The notes under the pieces: generated by a model | What the model was told of the DNA's origin: nothing | The model's input: only the letters and a program-made list of their open reading frames with translations | The model's database searches: none | In this document: piece after piece, positions 49,593 to 58,501 of the stretch | How positions within the stretch are numbered: the first letter of the stretch is position 1 | Layout: each line of letters opens with the position of its first letter | Assembly (NCBI RefSeq): GCF_903970965.1 | Contig: NZ_CAJCKW010000001.1 | Location: forward strand, 124,001-188,000 | Reading direction: 5' to 3' | DNA: 64,000 bases | Origin: Aureimonas sp. ME7 | GTDB taxonomy: Bacteria; Pseudomonadota; Alphaproteobacteria; Rhizobiales; Rhizobiaceae | Position numbers and translations under genes: made by a program

Positions 49593-50498
49593 TCAGACCC
49601 TTTCCTTGGTGCCGCGCGCGGCGACGAGCCCCTGCGGGCGGAACAGGAGCACGAGGATCACGGCGGCGTAGACGAAGGCATCGCGGAAGGCGCGCGCGTC
49701 GAGCGGCAGCGCGACCTGCATGACGACGGAAGCGGCGCCGAGCAGGAAGCCCGCCAGCACCGCGCCGGCCAGACTCCCGAGGCCGCCGATCACGGTGGCG
49801 ATGAAGGCCATCAGCATGAGCGAGGCGCCCATCTGGATGTCGACGGTGCCGGTCTGCGCGCCGAAGATCAGGCCGATCGCGCCGGCCAGCGCGCCGGACA
49901 GGGCGAAGGCGCCCATGATGACGCGGTTGGCCCTCACACCCAGCATCCGCGCCATGGAGAAGTTCTCGGCCGCCGCGCGCATTTCCAGCCCGAAGCGGGT
50001 GCGCCGCAGGAACAGGGTCAGCCCGGCGAGGATGGCGAGCGTCGCCAGGATCGTGATCAGCTGCAGGAGCGGCAGGCGCGCGCCGAGAATCTCGACCGGC
50101 TGCGACAGGCCCGGCAGAAGCGAGATCGACTTCGGCCGGCTCGTGAAGAGCATCAGGAGGAAGTAGCGGATCACGAAGCCGAGCGCGAAGGAGGCGATCA
50201 TCATCGTGGCGGGGCTGGCGTGCCGGAAGCGCCGGAACACGACGATCTCGCAGACGACCGAGAGTCCGGCGCCCACCAGAAGCACGAAGGGCACAAGGAG
50301 ATACGGGGGCATCTGCCCGGCGAAGACGATCGCCATCGCATCGGTCGAGGGCCAGAGAAGGGCGAAGATCGAGAAGGCGATCACGTCGCCATGGGCGAAG
50401 TTGACGAGGCGCATGACGCCGAAGATCAGCGCGATGCCGAGGGCGCCGAGCGCGTAGAGGGAGCCGAGCGAGAGCGCGTCGAAGACGACCTGCAGCAT
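49593..50498 (-). CDS. livH: Branched-chain-type ABC permease (LivH)
   Basis: 301-residue permease beginning ALSLGSLYALGALGIALIFG, with VNFAHGDVIAFSIF, the LivH signature. It forms the channel with LivM. Two bases from livF. Confidence 0.93.
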   Translation of the reverse strand: MLQVVFDALSLGSLYALGALGIALIFGVMRLVNFAHGDVIAFSIFALLWPSTDAMAIVFAGQMPPYLLVPFVLLVGAGLSVVCEIVVFRRFRHASPATMMIASFALGFVIRYFLLMLFTSRPKSISLLPGLSQPVEILGARLPLLQLITILATLAILAGLTLFLRRTRFGLEMRAAAENFSMARMLGVRANRVIMGAFALSGALAGAIGLIFGAQTGTVDIQMGASLMLMAFIATVIGGLGSLAGAVLAGFLLGAASVVMQVALPLDARAFRDAFVYAAVILVLLFRPQGLVAARGTKERV

Positions 50499-50500
50499 GA

Positions 50501-51235
50501 TCAGTGATCCTCGTAGCCGAAATAGGCGGCCTGGATGGCCTCGCCCTGGCCGAGCTCGCGCGCGTCGCCGTCGAGAAGGATGCGCCCGCCGCGCATGAGC
50601 AGCATGCGCCCGCCCACCATGGCGGCGCGGGTGGAGCTTTGCTCGACCACGAGGAGCGTCAGGCCGCGCTGGCGCTGGAGGCCGAGAAGCCGCTCGTAGA
50701 CCTGGTCGGTGATGTTGGGGGCGAGCCCCAGCGAGGGCTCGTCGATGGCGACGAGCTTCGGCCCCGTCATCAGCGCGCGGCCGATCACGAGCATCTGCTG
50801 CTGCCCGCCCGACAGGAGGCCGGCCTGGGAGTGCCGGCGCTCCTTCAGGATCGGGAACGTGTCGTAGACGGCTTCCAGTTCGGCCGCGCTCCTCGCCTTG
50901 GCGCCCGGCTCGCGGGTCCGCATGCCGGTGCCCACCAGAAGGTTCTCCTCGATGGTCAGCGAGCCGAAGACCTCGCGCCCTTCCGGCACCATCGAGAAGC
51001 CGAGGCGGGCGATGGCTTCGGGCGTGCGACCGGTAATGGGATAGCCGTCGAAGTCGACGGTGCCGCCGGCCACGGGAGTGACGCCGGCGATGGCGCGTAG
51101 GAGCGACGACTTGCCCGCCCCGTTCGGGCCGGTGATGAAGAGGGTTTCGCCGTCCCGCATGGAAAAGGACACGTCGCGCACGGCGGTCAGCCGGCCGTAG
51201 CGCACCTCGACGCCGGAAAGGTTGAGAACGCTCAT
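50501..51235 (-). CDS. livF: Branched-chain-type ABC ATPase (LivF)
   Basis: 244-residue ATPase: Walker A GPNGAGKSSLL, signature LSGGQQQMLVIGRAL, Walker B LVAIDEPSLGLAP. ATG 51235 overlaps the livG stop by four bases; the longer open frame upstream is out-of-frame livG sequence. Confidence 0.94.
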   Translation of the reverse strand: MSVLNLSGVEVRYGRLTAVRDVSFSMRDGETLFITGPNGAGKSSLLRAIAGVTPVAGGTVDFDGYPITGRTPEAIARLGFSMVPEGREVFGSLTIEENLLVGTGMRTREPGAKARSAAELEAVYDTFPILKERRHSQAGLLSGGQQQMLVIGRALMTGPKLVAIDEPSLGLAPNITDQVYERLLGLQRQRGLTLLVVEQSSTRAAMVGGRMLLMRGGRILLDGDARELGQGEAIQAAYFGYEDH

Positions 51236-51984
51236 ACCAGAGCCTCCACGCTGGGGGCGGGTGCGTCGGCGGCCGTGCCCATGTAGGCGTGGCGGACCTT
51301 TTCGCTCGCGCGGATGGCGGCGGGCGTGCCTTTCTCGATCACGGCGCCCGAATCGAGGACCACGATGTCTTCGCAAAGGCCGAGCACCAGCCCGACATTG
51401 TGCTCGATCAGAAGGACGCCGCAGCCGAGATCTCCCGCGATGCGCCGGATCAGCGCGGAAAGGTCCGCCGCCTCCGGTCCGCTCATGCCGGCCGCCGGCT
51501 CGTCGAGAAGGACGAAGGCCGGGCGGCCCATCAGGGCGCGCCCGATCGCGACCCGCCGCTCGTCGGTATAGGGAAGCGTTCCGGCGATGCGGGACTTGAG
51601 GTCCGCGATGCCCATCCAATCCAGCATCGCCTCGGCCTCGGCCACCGCCTGCCTGCGCGACAGGCCGAGCCCGACGCCGGTCACCTCGAGATTGTCGATC
51701 ACGGTGAGATCGCGGAACAGCCGCCCGCCCTGGAAGGTGCGCGCGATGCCGCGTCGGCGCACCTGAAAGGGCTTGAGGCCGGCAAGGCTCGCGCCGTCGA
51801 GCTCGACCGTGCCGCCCGTCGGCGCCTGGAAGCCGGTGAGGACGTTGACCAGCGTCGTCTTGCCGGCGCCGTTCGGCCCGATCAGGCCGGTGATGCGCCC
51901 GGGCACGATCGGCAGGTCGACCGCCGACAGCGCCTTCAACCCGGCAAAGGCGACGGACACGGAATCCGCCTTCAAGCTTCGCAT
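51232..51984 (-). CDS. livG: Branched-chain-type ABC ATPase (LivG)
   Basis: 250-residue ATPase: Walker A GPNGAGKTTLV, Walker B FVLLDEPAAGMSG, family GIARTFQGGRLF. The signature motif is weak (TLPYTDERRVAIGRAL where LSYGQQR is usual), which is worth noting. ATG 51984 has AAGGA seven bases upstream. Starts 195 bases after pxpC. Confidence 0.92.
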   Translation of the reverse strand: MRSLKADSVSVAFAGLKALSAVDLPIVPGRITGLIGPNGAGKTTLVNVLTGFQAPTGGTVELDGASLAGLKPFQVRRRGIARTFQGGRLFRDLTVIDNLEVTGVGLGLSRRQAVAEAEAMLDWMGIADLKSRIAGTLPYTDERRVAIGRALMGRPAFVLLDEPAAGMSGPEAADLSALIRRIAGDLGCGVLLIEHNVGLVLGLCEDIVVLDSGAVIEKGTPAAIRASEKVRHAYMGTAADAPAPSVEALV

Positions 51985-52179
51985 GCGCCATTCCTTTCCT
52001 GTCTCGATGGAAGGGCGCGACGGCCCGCCGGATGGCCGGGACGTCGGCAACTCTTGGGAAGCCCCTCCGATCCGGCCCAAGCGGGGCCGGTTCCTGCGGA
52101 CGGCCGGCCGCGGAGCCGGACGTTTATCGTGGAGCTCCCCGCGCCGGCCCCCACCGGCGCGCCTTGTTCGAGCGGGCGC
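51985..52179 (-). other. 195-base spacer between pxpC and livG with two hairpins
   Basis: GC-only stem CGCGCCGG (52140-52147) / CCGGCGCG (52154-52161) and, overlapping the pxpC stop, GCGGGC (52172-52177) / GCCCGC (52183-52188). Neither is followed by a U-tract on the minus strand, so they may stabilise or attenuate the message between the enzyme and importer halves rather than end it. Confidence 0.35.
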
Positions 52180-53151
52180 TCAGCCCGCGACGTGGTCCCT
52201 GGCGCGGGCGAGCGCCTCCTTCGCGTCGGATCTGGCGGCGAGCGCCTCCTCCAAGGTCACGGGCTGGAAGCGCGTCGGCGTGTGAGGCTGGAGCTGGGCG
52301 ATGAGGTCCATGTCGGCCGAGATCACGACGCCCAGCATCATGTAGCCGCCGCCCGACACCGCATCGCGGTGGAGCACGATCGGCTCCGTGCCGCTCGGCA
52401 CCTGGACCGAGCCGTAGGGATAGCAGGCGTCGACGATGTTGGACGGGTCGGAGCCGGCGCCGAAGGGCTGCTCGCGGGCGACGAACTCCAGCGGCGCGCC
52501 GCCCCGGAAGCGGTAGCCGATGCGATCGGCCTCGGGGGCGACCTTCCAGGTGTCGTCGAAGAAGCGCCGGCCGGCGGCCTCGGTCACGCGGTGCCAGTAG
52601 ATGCCGGGCAGCATGCGCAGCTCGGCCGGGTTGGCGGGCGCGCGGCGCAGGTTCGGCGGCAGGCTGCGCCCGGTCGCCATCCGCCCCTCGCCGATGGGCA
52701 GGACGTCGCCCGCCTTCAGGGCGCGGCCCTCGAAGCCCCCGAGCGCCCCGAGGACGTAGGTGGTGCGCGAGCCGAGCACGACCGGCACGTCGATGCCGCC
52801 GGAGATGGCGATATAGGCGCGCGCGCCGCTCTTCAGGTAGCCGAAGGAGAGGCGGTCGCCGGCTTTTACGGGGAAGCTTTCCCAGGTCGGGCGCTCCTCG
52901 CCGTTGACCTTGGGCGGCAGCTCGCCCCCGGTCACGGCGACGGCGGCGTCCGCCGTGAATTCGAGCTCGGGGCCCATGAAGGTGGCTTCGAGAAGCGCGG
53001 CTTCCGCCTCGTTGCCGACGAGGAGATTGGCGATCGCGGTGGCGAAGCGGTCCATGCCGCCGCCTTCGGGAATGCCGAGATGGTAGTAGCCGGGACGGCC
53101 GAGATCCTGGACCGTGGTCGCCAGACCCGGAGAGATGACGTTAACGGCCAT
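52180..53151 (-). CDS. pxpC: Biotin-dependent carboxyltransferase / 5-oxoprolinase subunit C (KipA, AHS2)
   Basis: 323-residue AHS2 domain protein, one half of a carboxyltransferase related to that of urea carboxylase. Family pieces: VISPGLATTVQDLGRPGYYH, GIPEGGGMDRFA, NLLVGNEAEAALLE and GGYMMLGVVISADMDLIAQL. Eleven-base overlap with pxpB, which supplies the AHS1 half. In PxpABC the pair helps hydrolyse 5-oxoproline; with accB/accC present it may carboxylate an amide nitrogen. Confidence 0.92.
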   Translation of the reverse strand: MAVNVISPGLATTVQDLGRPGYYHLGIPEGGGMDRFATAIANLLVGNEAEAALLEATFMGPELEFTADAAVAVTGGELPPKVNGEERPTWESFPVKAGDRLSFGYLKSGARAYIAISGGIDVPVVLGSRTTYVLGALGGFEGRALKAGDVLPIGEGRMATGRSLPPNLRRAPANPAELRMLPGIYWHRVTEAAGRRFFDDTWKVAPEADRIGYRFRGGAPLEFVAREQPFGAGSDPSNIVDACYPYGSVQVPSGTEPIVLHRDAVSGGGYMMLGVVISADMDLIAQLQPHTPTRFQPVTLEEALAARSDAKEALARARDHVAG

Positions 53152-54016
53152 CGAGAAGCTCCATCAGCTTGGCGTTGGTACCCGCGATGTCGCGGTTGAA
53201 CTCGGCGAGGTTGAAGGTGCAGGGGCTGATCGTCGGCGCGAAGGTGTTGGCCTCGATCGCTTCCAGCGTCGCGTCGTAGGCGTCGCGGTCGATCGCCTTG
53301 AACTTGACGATGTCGCCCGGCTTGAACAGGCACATCTCGTCGCGGAGGTAGTTCACCTGACGCGTCGGATCGTAGATCGGGGCGGGCGTCACGCCGTACA
53401 TCTGGTAGCCGCCGGCCCCGCGCACCGAGTAGATCGCGGCGAAGCAGCCGCCGTGGCCGATGGTGAGCTTGGGCGTGTCGGTGCGCGGGCGCAGATACTT
53501 CGGCGCCTCGATCTGCCGCTGCCGCTCCACCATCTGGTAGAGCCAGGGGAGCCCGGCGACGAAGCCCACCATCGAAACGAACCAGGGCTGGCCGGAATAG
53601 GCCTCTATGAACTCCTCGACGCTCCCGTAGCCGTTGATGCGGGCGGAGTATTCGAGATCGGTCGAGGACGGGTCCTGATGGCGCTCGCGAAAGCGCTGGC
53701 CGGTTTCGTGGGTCCACGGGTCCTGGAAGTAGACCGGCAGCTCGATGATGCGGGTGTTCAGCGTCTCGTCCGACTTCGCGGCCGCCGCCTCGAAGGATTT
53801 CAGCTCCCGCAGGAGGTCCCGGGGTGAGATCCTGTCGGGGTCGAAGCGGATCTGGAAACTGGCGTTCGCCGGGCAGATCTCCGTGACGCCGGGAATGGCG
53901 GCGTCGCGGACGGCCTTGGTCATCGACAGACCGGTGAAGAAGGAGGCGAGCGACATCTCCTCGGAGACTTCCCCGAAGATGTGTTCGTCGCCGCCGAAGC
54001 TGAAGCGTATCGACAT
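53141..54016 (-). CDS. pxpB: 5-oxoprolinase subunit B (KipI, AHS1 carboxyltransferase half)
   Basis: 291-residue AHS1 protein: FSFGGDEHIFGEVSEEM at the N-terminus and VSMVGFVAGLPWLYQMVE, SVRGAGGYQMYGVTPAPIYD in the core. It is longer than Bacillus KipI (about 240) through an extra N-terminal part. GGAGG lies four bases before ATG 54016. Overlaps pxpC, ten bases from accC. Confidence 0.91.
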   Translation of the reverse strand: MSIRFSFGGDEHIFGEVSEEMSLASFFTGLSMTKAVRDAAIPGVTEICPANASFQIRFDPDRISPRDLLRELKSFEAAAAKSDETLNTRIIELPVYFQDPWTHETGQRFRERHQDPSSTDLEYSARINGYGSVEEFIEAYSGQPWFVSMVGFVAGLPWLYQMVERQRQIEAPKYLRPRTDTPKLTIGHGGCFAAIYSVRGAGGYQMYGVTPAPIYDPTRQVNYLRDEMCLFKPGDIVKFKAIDRDAYDATLEAIEANTFAPTISPCTFNLAEFNRDIAGTNAKLMELLDGR

Positions 54017-54026
54017 CGATCCTCCG

Positions 54027-55391
54027 TCAGGCGCCAAGCGCCGCCGCGTTGTCGGTGAGCCAGCCTTCCAGCCAGCGGGTGTGGACGTCTCCGGCCCGCA
54101 CGGCCGGGTCGGCCGCGAGCGCGAGAAAGAGCGGTTTCGTGGTCTTCAGGCCGCCGATGCGCGTCTCGCTCAAAGCTCGCACCAGGCGTTCGATCGCCGC
54201 CTCGCGTGTTTCGGCGTGGACGATCAGCTTGGCGAGCAGCGAGTCGTAGAAGGGCGGCACCGTGTAGCCGGGATAAAGCATCGAATCGAAGCGCACGCCG
54301 GGTCCGCCGGGAATGCGCAGGTCCTCGACCGTGCCGGGGAACGGCGCGAAATCGCGAGAGGGGTCCTCGGCGTTGAGGCGCACCTCGATCGCGTGGCCCT
54401 TCACCGCGACATCTTCCTGCCGGATGCGCAAGGGCTCGCCGCCCGCGATCCGCAGCATCTCGGCCACGAGGTCGATGCCTGTGATCGCTTCCGTGACCGG
54501 ATGCTCGACCTGGATGCGGGTGTTCATCTCGATGAAGTAGAAGCGGTCGGCGCCCTCGTCGTAGAGATATTCGACCGTTCCCGCGCCCGAATAGCCGACG
54601 GCCTTGGCGAGCGCCACGGCCGAGGCGCAGAGCTCCTCGCGAAGGGCGGGCGAGAGCGCGCGCGAGGGCGCTTCCTCCCAGACCTTCTGCCGACGGCGCT
54701 GCAGCGAGCATTCGCGCTCGAAGCAGTGGATGGCGTTTCGCCCGTCGGCCAGGACCTGCACCTCGATATGGCGCGCGCGCCCGATCACCTTTTCCATGTA
54801 GAGGCCGCCGTCGCCGAAGGCGGCGAGCGCCTCGGCCTCGGCCTGGGGAAAGAGCTGGTCGAACTCGGCCTGGCTCCCCGCGATGCGGATGCCGCGCCCA
54901 CCGCCGCCCGCCGCGGCCTTGATCATCACCGGGAACCCGGTCTCGGCCAGCACCTCGCGCGCCGCCTCGATGCCCGCGACGCGGCCCCGGGAGCCGGGCA
55001 CCACGGGAACACCGGCTTTCGCCGCCGCTTCGCGCGCCGAGACCTTGTCGCCCATCAGGCGGATCGCGTCGCCCGAGGGGCCGACGAAGACGAGGCCGGC
55101 GGCCTTCACGGCATCGGAGAACTCGGCGTTCTCGGCAAGGAACCCGTAGCCGGGATGGACGGCGTCGCAGCCCGTATCGGCAGCCGCCTTCAAGAGCGCG
55201 TCGATGGAGAGATAGGACTTGCGCGGCGCCGGCGGGCCGATCGCGACGGCCTCGTCGGCGAGCTGGACATGGAGGGCGTTCTCGTCGGCCGCCGAGTAGA
55301 CGGCCACCGTCGCGATGCCGAGATCGCGGGCCGCCCGGATCACCCGCACGGCGATCTCGCCCCGGTTGGCGACCAGAAGCTTGGCGAGCAT
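54027..55391 (-). CDS. accC: Biotin carboxylase (AccC-like, catabolic)
   Basis: 454-residue biotin carboxylase: MLAKLLVANRGEIAVRVIRA, ATP-grasp KAAAGGGGRGIRIA and EMNTRIQVEHPVTEAITGID. Carboxylates biotin on its carrier using ATP and bicarbonate. It sits inside the pxp operon, sharing one base with the accB-like gene, so it is a specialised paralogue, not the housekeeping fatty-acid enzyme. Confidence 0.93.
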   Translation of the reverse strand: MLAKLLVANRGEIAVRVIRAARDLGIATVAVYSAADENALHVQLADEAVAIGPPAPRKSYLSIDALLKAAADTGCDAVHPGYGFLAENAEFSDAVKAAGLVFVGPSGDAIRLMGDKVSAREAAAKAGVPVVPGSRGRVAGIEAAREVLAETGFPVMIKAAAGGGGRGIRIAGSQAEFDQLFPQAEAEALAAFGDGGLYMEKVIGRARHIEVQVLADGRNAIHCFERECSLQRRRQKVWEEAPSRALSPALREELCASAVALAKAVGYSGAGTVEYLYDEGADRFYFIEMNTRIQVEHPVTEAITGIDLVAEMLRIAGGEPLRIRQEDVAVKGHAIEVRLNAEDPSRDFAPFPGTVEDLRIPGGPGVRFDSMLYPGYTVPPFYDSLLAKLIVHAETREAAIERLVRALSETRIGGLKTTKPLFLALAADPAVRAGDVHTRWLEGWLTDNAAALGA

Positions 55392-55624
55392 CAGCCGAGA
55401 TCCGCGAGCGGGGCGCCCGCCATCACCGGCTCCTCGTTGTCGGCGAGAAAGCGGATGTTGTCGCCCGCCACCTCGGAGCGCACCTCGTGGAAGGACTTCA
55501 TCACCTCGACGAGGCCGATCACGTCGCCGACGGCGACCGCCGCGCCGTCGGCCTTGAAGGGCGGCTGGTCGGGGGCGGAGGAGCGGTAGAACGTGCCCGG
55601 AAGCGGCGACAGGATCTGGACCAT
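55391..55624 (-). CDS. accB: Mini biotin carboxyl carrier protein (AccB-like)
   Basis: 77-residue single biotinyl domain; the biotinylated lysine is in LVEVMKSFHEV (Lys43). It lacks the long N-terminal region of housekeeping AccB (about 150), so it is a stand-alone carrier shuttling between AccC and the PxpBC carboxyltransferase. One-base overlap with accC. Confidence 0.92.
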   Translation of the reverse strand: MVQILSPLPGTFYRSSAPDQPPFKADGAAVAVGDVIGLVEVMKSFHEVRSEVAGDNIRFLADNEEPVMAGAPLADLG

Positions 55625-55670
55625 GGGGAAACTCCGGCAGGCGGGGTGGGGGTTGAAGGGTCAGGCGGCC

Positions 55671-56396
55671 TCAAGCGCGCCAGGGCGCGATCGCCTCGCG
55701 CACGGCCCTTGCGATGTCGAGGGCGTTGGGCGTGTCGGAATGGATGCAGATCGTCTCGCATCGCACGGGAAAGAAGGAGCCGTCCGTGGCCGTGCCCTCG
55801 CCCTTGGAAAGCGCGTGGATGCAGCGCCCGGCCATCTCGGCGGGGTCCTTGGCCTCGTGCTCGCGCGTCACGATCAGCGCGCCGCCCGGCTGGTAGTCGA
55901 GGTCGGCGTAGAACTCGGCGACGAAGGGAATGCCGCGCGCCTGGTAGACCGTCTCGTGCATCGTGCCCGTCATGCCGAAGAGCGGCACGTCGAAGATCTC
56001 GGCCGCGTCGCAGATGGCGTGGGCGATCTCCTCCTGGCGCGCGGCCATGCCGTAGAGGCTGCCATGCGGCTTGATGTGGTGGAGGGGAACCCCTTCCGCC
56101 TGGAGGAAGCCGCGCAGCGCGCCGACCTGGTAGATCACCATGTTGGAGACCTCCTCGCGGCTCATCTTCATCTCGCGCCGGCCGAAACCCTGGAGGTCGG
56201 GAAGGGACGGATGAGCCCCGACCCCGACACCGGCTTCGCCGGCGCGGCGCACCGTGCGCCGCATGTGGTCCGGGTCGGAAGCATGGAAACCGCAGGCGAC
56301 GTTGGCGACGTCGATGAGCGGCAGCATGCCCTCGTCGTCGCCCATCCGGTAGAGGCCGAAACCCTCGCCCATGTCGCAGTTCAAGGTGACGCCCAT
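55671..56396 (-). CDS. pxpA: LamB/YcsF family protein, 5-oxoprolinase subunit A
   Basis: 241-residue hydrolase-fold protein: LNCDMGEGFGLYRMGDDEGM, DVANVACGFHASDPDHM, GVGAHPSLPDLQGFGRRE and HIKPHGSLYGM, with the conserved metal/active-site His and Asp residues. With PxpB and PxpC it opens 5-oxoproline or other lactams. First gene of the minus-strand operon, divergent from the LysR regulator. Confidence 0.93.
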   Translation of the reverse strand: MGVTLNCDMGEGFGLYRMGDDEGMLPLIDVANVACGFHASDPDHMRRTVRRAGEAGVGVGAHPSLPDLQGFGRREMKMSREEVSNMVIYQVGALRGFLQAEGVPLHHIKPHGSLYGMAARQEEIAHAICDAAEIFDVPLFGMTGTMHETVYQARGIPFVAEFYADLDYQPGGALIVTREHEAKDPAEMAGRCIHALSKGEGTATDGSFFPVRCETICIHSDTPNALDIARAVREAIAPWRA

Positions 56397-56419
56397 CGGT
56401 TCCGAGCCTTCCCATCTGC

Positions 56420-56448
56420 CAAATTTTTAGCGTTGCAAATTTTTTGCG
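56420..56448. promoter_or_regulatory. Tandem direct repeats in the pxpA promoter
   Basis: CAAATTTTTAGCG (56420-56432) and CAAATTTTTTGCG (56436-56448) match at 12 of 13 bases, start-to-start 16 bases, 24 bases upstream of the pxpA start. Candidate regulator-binding or promoter element. Confidence 0.45.
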
Positions 56449-56487
56449 CAAACGGTTTGAATTGTGAAATAGTAGTTTTGGTTCTTT

Positions 56488-56508
56488 GATATCGAAAAAA
56501 TCGATATC
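56488..56508. promoter_or_regulatory. Candidate LysR operator (perfect 8-bp inverted repeat)
   Basis: GATATCGA (56488-56495), AAAAA, TCGATATC (56501-56508) is a perfect palindrome 20 bases before the GTG start of the LysR gene, in the only AT-rich stretch of the region. Likely autoregulatory site shared with the divergent pxp operon. Confidence 0.6.
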
Positions 56509-56528
56509 CTTTGCGAAGGACGCCCGGC

Positions 56529-57440
56529 GTGGCCATCACCTTGCGGCAGCTCGACTATTTCATCGCCACCGCCGACAGCGGCCAGGTCAGCCACGCCGCG
56601 GTGGACCTCAACATCTCGCAGTCGGCCGTCACCGCCGCGATCAAGGCGCTGGAAGCCGAGCTCGGCGTCAAGCTCTTCGACCGCACCCATTCCGGGGTGC
56701 GCCTGACGCTGGAGGGCGGCCGCTTCCTGGAGCGGGCGCGCATCATCACCGGGGCCGTCGCAGCCGCGCTCCAAACCCCCTTGCGCGAGCGCCAGGGGCA
56801 TTCGGGAACGCTTCGGCTCGGCATGAGCTACACGGTGGTCGGCTATTTCATGTCGCGCTACTACGCCCGGTTCCGCAAGCTCTACCCGCAGATCGAGGTC
56901 CGGGTCGTCGAGCTGGCGCGCGAGGCGCTGGAAGCGGGCGTCGTGGACGGCGAGATCGACATGGCCGTCATGCTGGTGTCCAACCTCGAGCGCGGGGAGG
57001 AGATCGAGCACGAGATGCTGATGCGCTCGCGCCGCCGCCTTTGGCTGAGCGTCGACCACCACCTGCTGGCCAAGCCCGAGATCAGCCTGGAGGACGTCGC
57101 CGCCGAGGACTACGTGATGCTGACCGTTGACGAGGCGCGCACCACCGCCGCGCGCTACTGGGACGCCGCCGCGCTCCAGCCCCGTCCGGTTCTGGCCACG
57201 AGTTCGGTGGAAGCCGTCCGTTCGCTGGTGGCGGCGGGCGTGGGCGTCACCGTCCTGTCGGACATGGTGTATAGACCCTGGTCGCTGGAAGGGCAGCGCA
57301 TCGAGGTGCGCACGCTGGTGGATCCGATCCCCAGCATGGATGTCGGCCTCGCCTGGGCCCGGCATCGACCGATCGTTCCGCCCGCCGCCGTGTTTAGGGC
57401 CTTCATGTCGGTCACCATGGGCGGGGGCGGGGGCGGCTGA
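56529..57440 (+). CDS. LysR-family regulator of the pxp/liv operon
   Basis: 303-residue LysR: helix-turn-helix in about 5-60 (SGQVSHAAVDLNISQSAVT), substrate domain after about 90. A poly-Gly tail ends the protein. Start GTG 56529 has AAGGA eight bases upstream. Divergent from the pxpA operon across a 132-base region with two repeat structures, so it should control that operon. Confidence 0.88.
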   Translation: MAITLRQLDYFIATADSGQVSHAAVDLNISQSAVTAAIKALEAELGVKLFDRTHSGVRLTLEGGRFLERARIITGAVAAALQTPLRERQGHSGTLRLGMSYTVVGYFMSRYYARFRKLYPQIEVRVVELAREALEAGVVDGEIDMAVMLVSNLERGEEIEHEMLMRSRRRLWLSVDHHLLAKPEISLEDVAAEDYVMLTVDEARTTAARYWDAAALQPRPVLATSSVEAVRSLVAAGVGVTVLSDMVYRPWSLEGQRIEVRTLVDPIPSMDVGLAWARHRPIVPPAAVFRAFMSVTMGGGGGG

Positions 57441-57532
57441 CGGGAAGGCCGGCCCGACAGGCCCGGGCAAGGCATGGGGCGGCTTTGTCGGCCCGCATGC
57501 CTCCGTATGGAGCTTCCCGGGGAGGAAATCCG

Positions 57533-58501
57533 ATGTCCGTGATCGCGTCCTATCTCTACCGCGACGGGGTGCGCGTCCGCCCCGTGTCGATCGACGAGCG
57601 GATCGACTTTCCCGACGACCGCTCGCAGTTCGTCTGGATCGGCCTGTCCAGCGCCTGCGCCGCCGATCTGGAAAAGCTCCAGGCGCTCTACGGCCTCCAT
57701 CCGCTCGCCGTGGAGGATGCCTTGAGCGACCGGCAACTGCCCAAGGTCGACATCCACGGCGACCAGCTCTTCGTGATCGCCCGGACCGCCCGCCTCGACG
57801 AGGCGACGATTCACTACGGCCAGACCGCGATCTTCGTCGGGCACAGCCACATCATCACCGTGCGGCTCGGCTCGGAGCGCGCGCACCAGCCGCTGCGCGC
57901 CGAGCTCGAAACCAACCCCCAGCTCCTGCGCCAGGGCGTTGACTACGTCCTTCACGCGGTTCTCGATTTCATCGTCGACGGCTACCTGCCGATCGTGCGC
58001 GCCATCGAGGACGAGGTGGTACGAATGGAGGAGCACATCCTCGATTCCTTCCTGGAGCGGCGCGAACTCGCCCGCATCCTGACGCTGCGCCACGAGCTGA
58101 TCCGCTTCCAGCGCATCCTGGCGCCGATGGAGGACGTGGCGCGCAAGCTCGCCCGCTCCGAGTTGCCTTGCATCGACCCGGAGGCGCGGCCCTACTTCTC
58201 CGACGTCCTCGACCACGTGCGCCGCGTCGAGACGATGGTGGAGGGCCTGCGCGAGGTCCTGGTCTCGGTGGTGGAGTTCTCCAGCCTGATCGAGCAGCAG
58301 CGCCAGGGCGCCATCACCCGGCAGCTGGCCGCCTGGGCGGCGATCCTTGCCGTTCCCACCGCCATCGCGGGCATCTACGGCATGAACTTCGAGGTCATGC
58401 CCGAGCTCAAATGGCGCTACGGCTACCTCGCCGTATGGATCGCGATCGTTTCGGCCTGCACGATCCTTTATTCGCGCTTTCGCAAGTCGGGCTGGCTTTG
58501 A
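57533..58501 (+). CDS. CorA-family divalent metal transporter
   Basis: 322-residue CorA/ZntB-type protein: cytoplasmic domain to about 255, then two C-terminal membrane helices with the signature IYGMNFEVMPEL (GMN about 283-285) between them. GGGGAGG stands before ATG 57533. Transports Mg2+, Zn2+ or Co2+; the specific metal cannot be read. Single gene. Confidence 0.92.
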   Translation: MSVIASYLYRDGVRVRPVSIDERIDFPDDRSQFVWIGLSSACAADLEKLQALYGLHPLAVEDALSDRQLPKVDIHGDQLFVIARTARLDEATIHYGQTAIFVGHSHIITVRLGSERAHQPLRAELETNPQLLRQGVDYVLHAVLDFIVDGYLPIVRAIEDEVVRMEEHILDSFLERRELARILTLRHELIRFQRILAPMEDVARKLARSELPCIDPEARPYFSDVLDHVRRVETMVEGLREVLVSVVEFSSLIEQQRQGAITRQLAAWAAILAVPTAIAGIYGMNFEVMPELKWRYGYLAVWIAIVSACTILYSRFRKSGWL

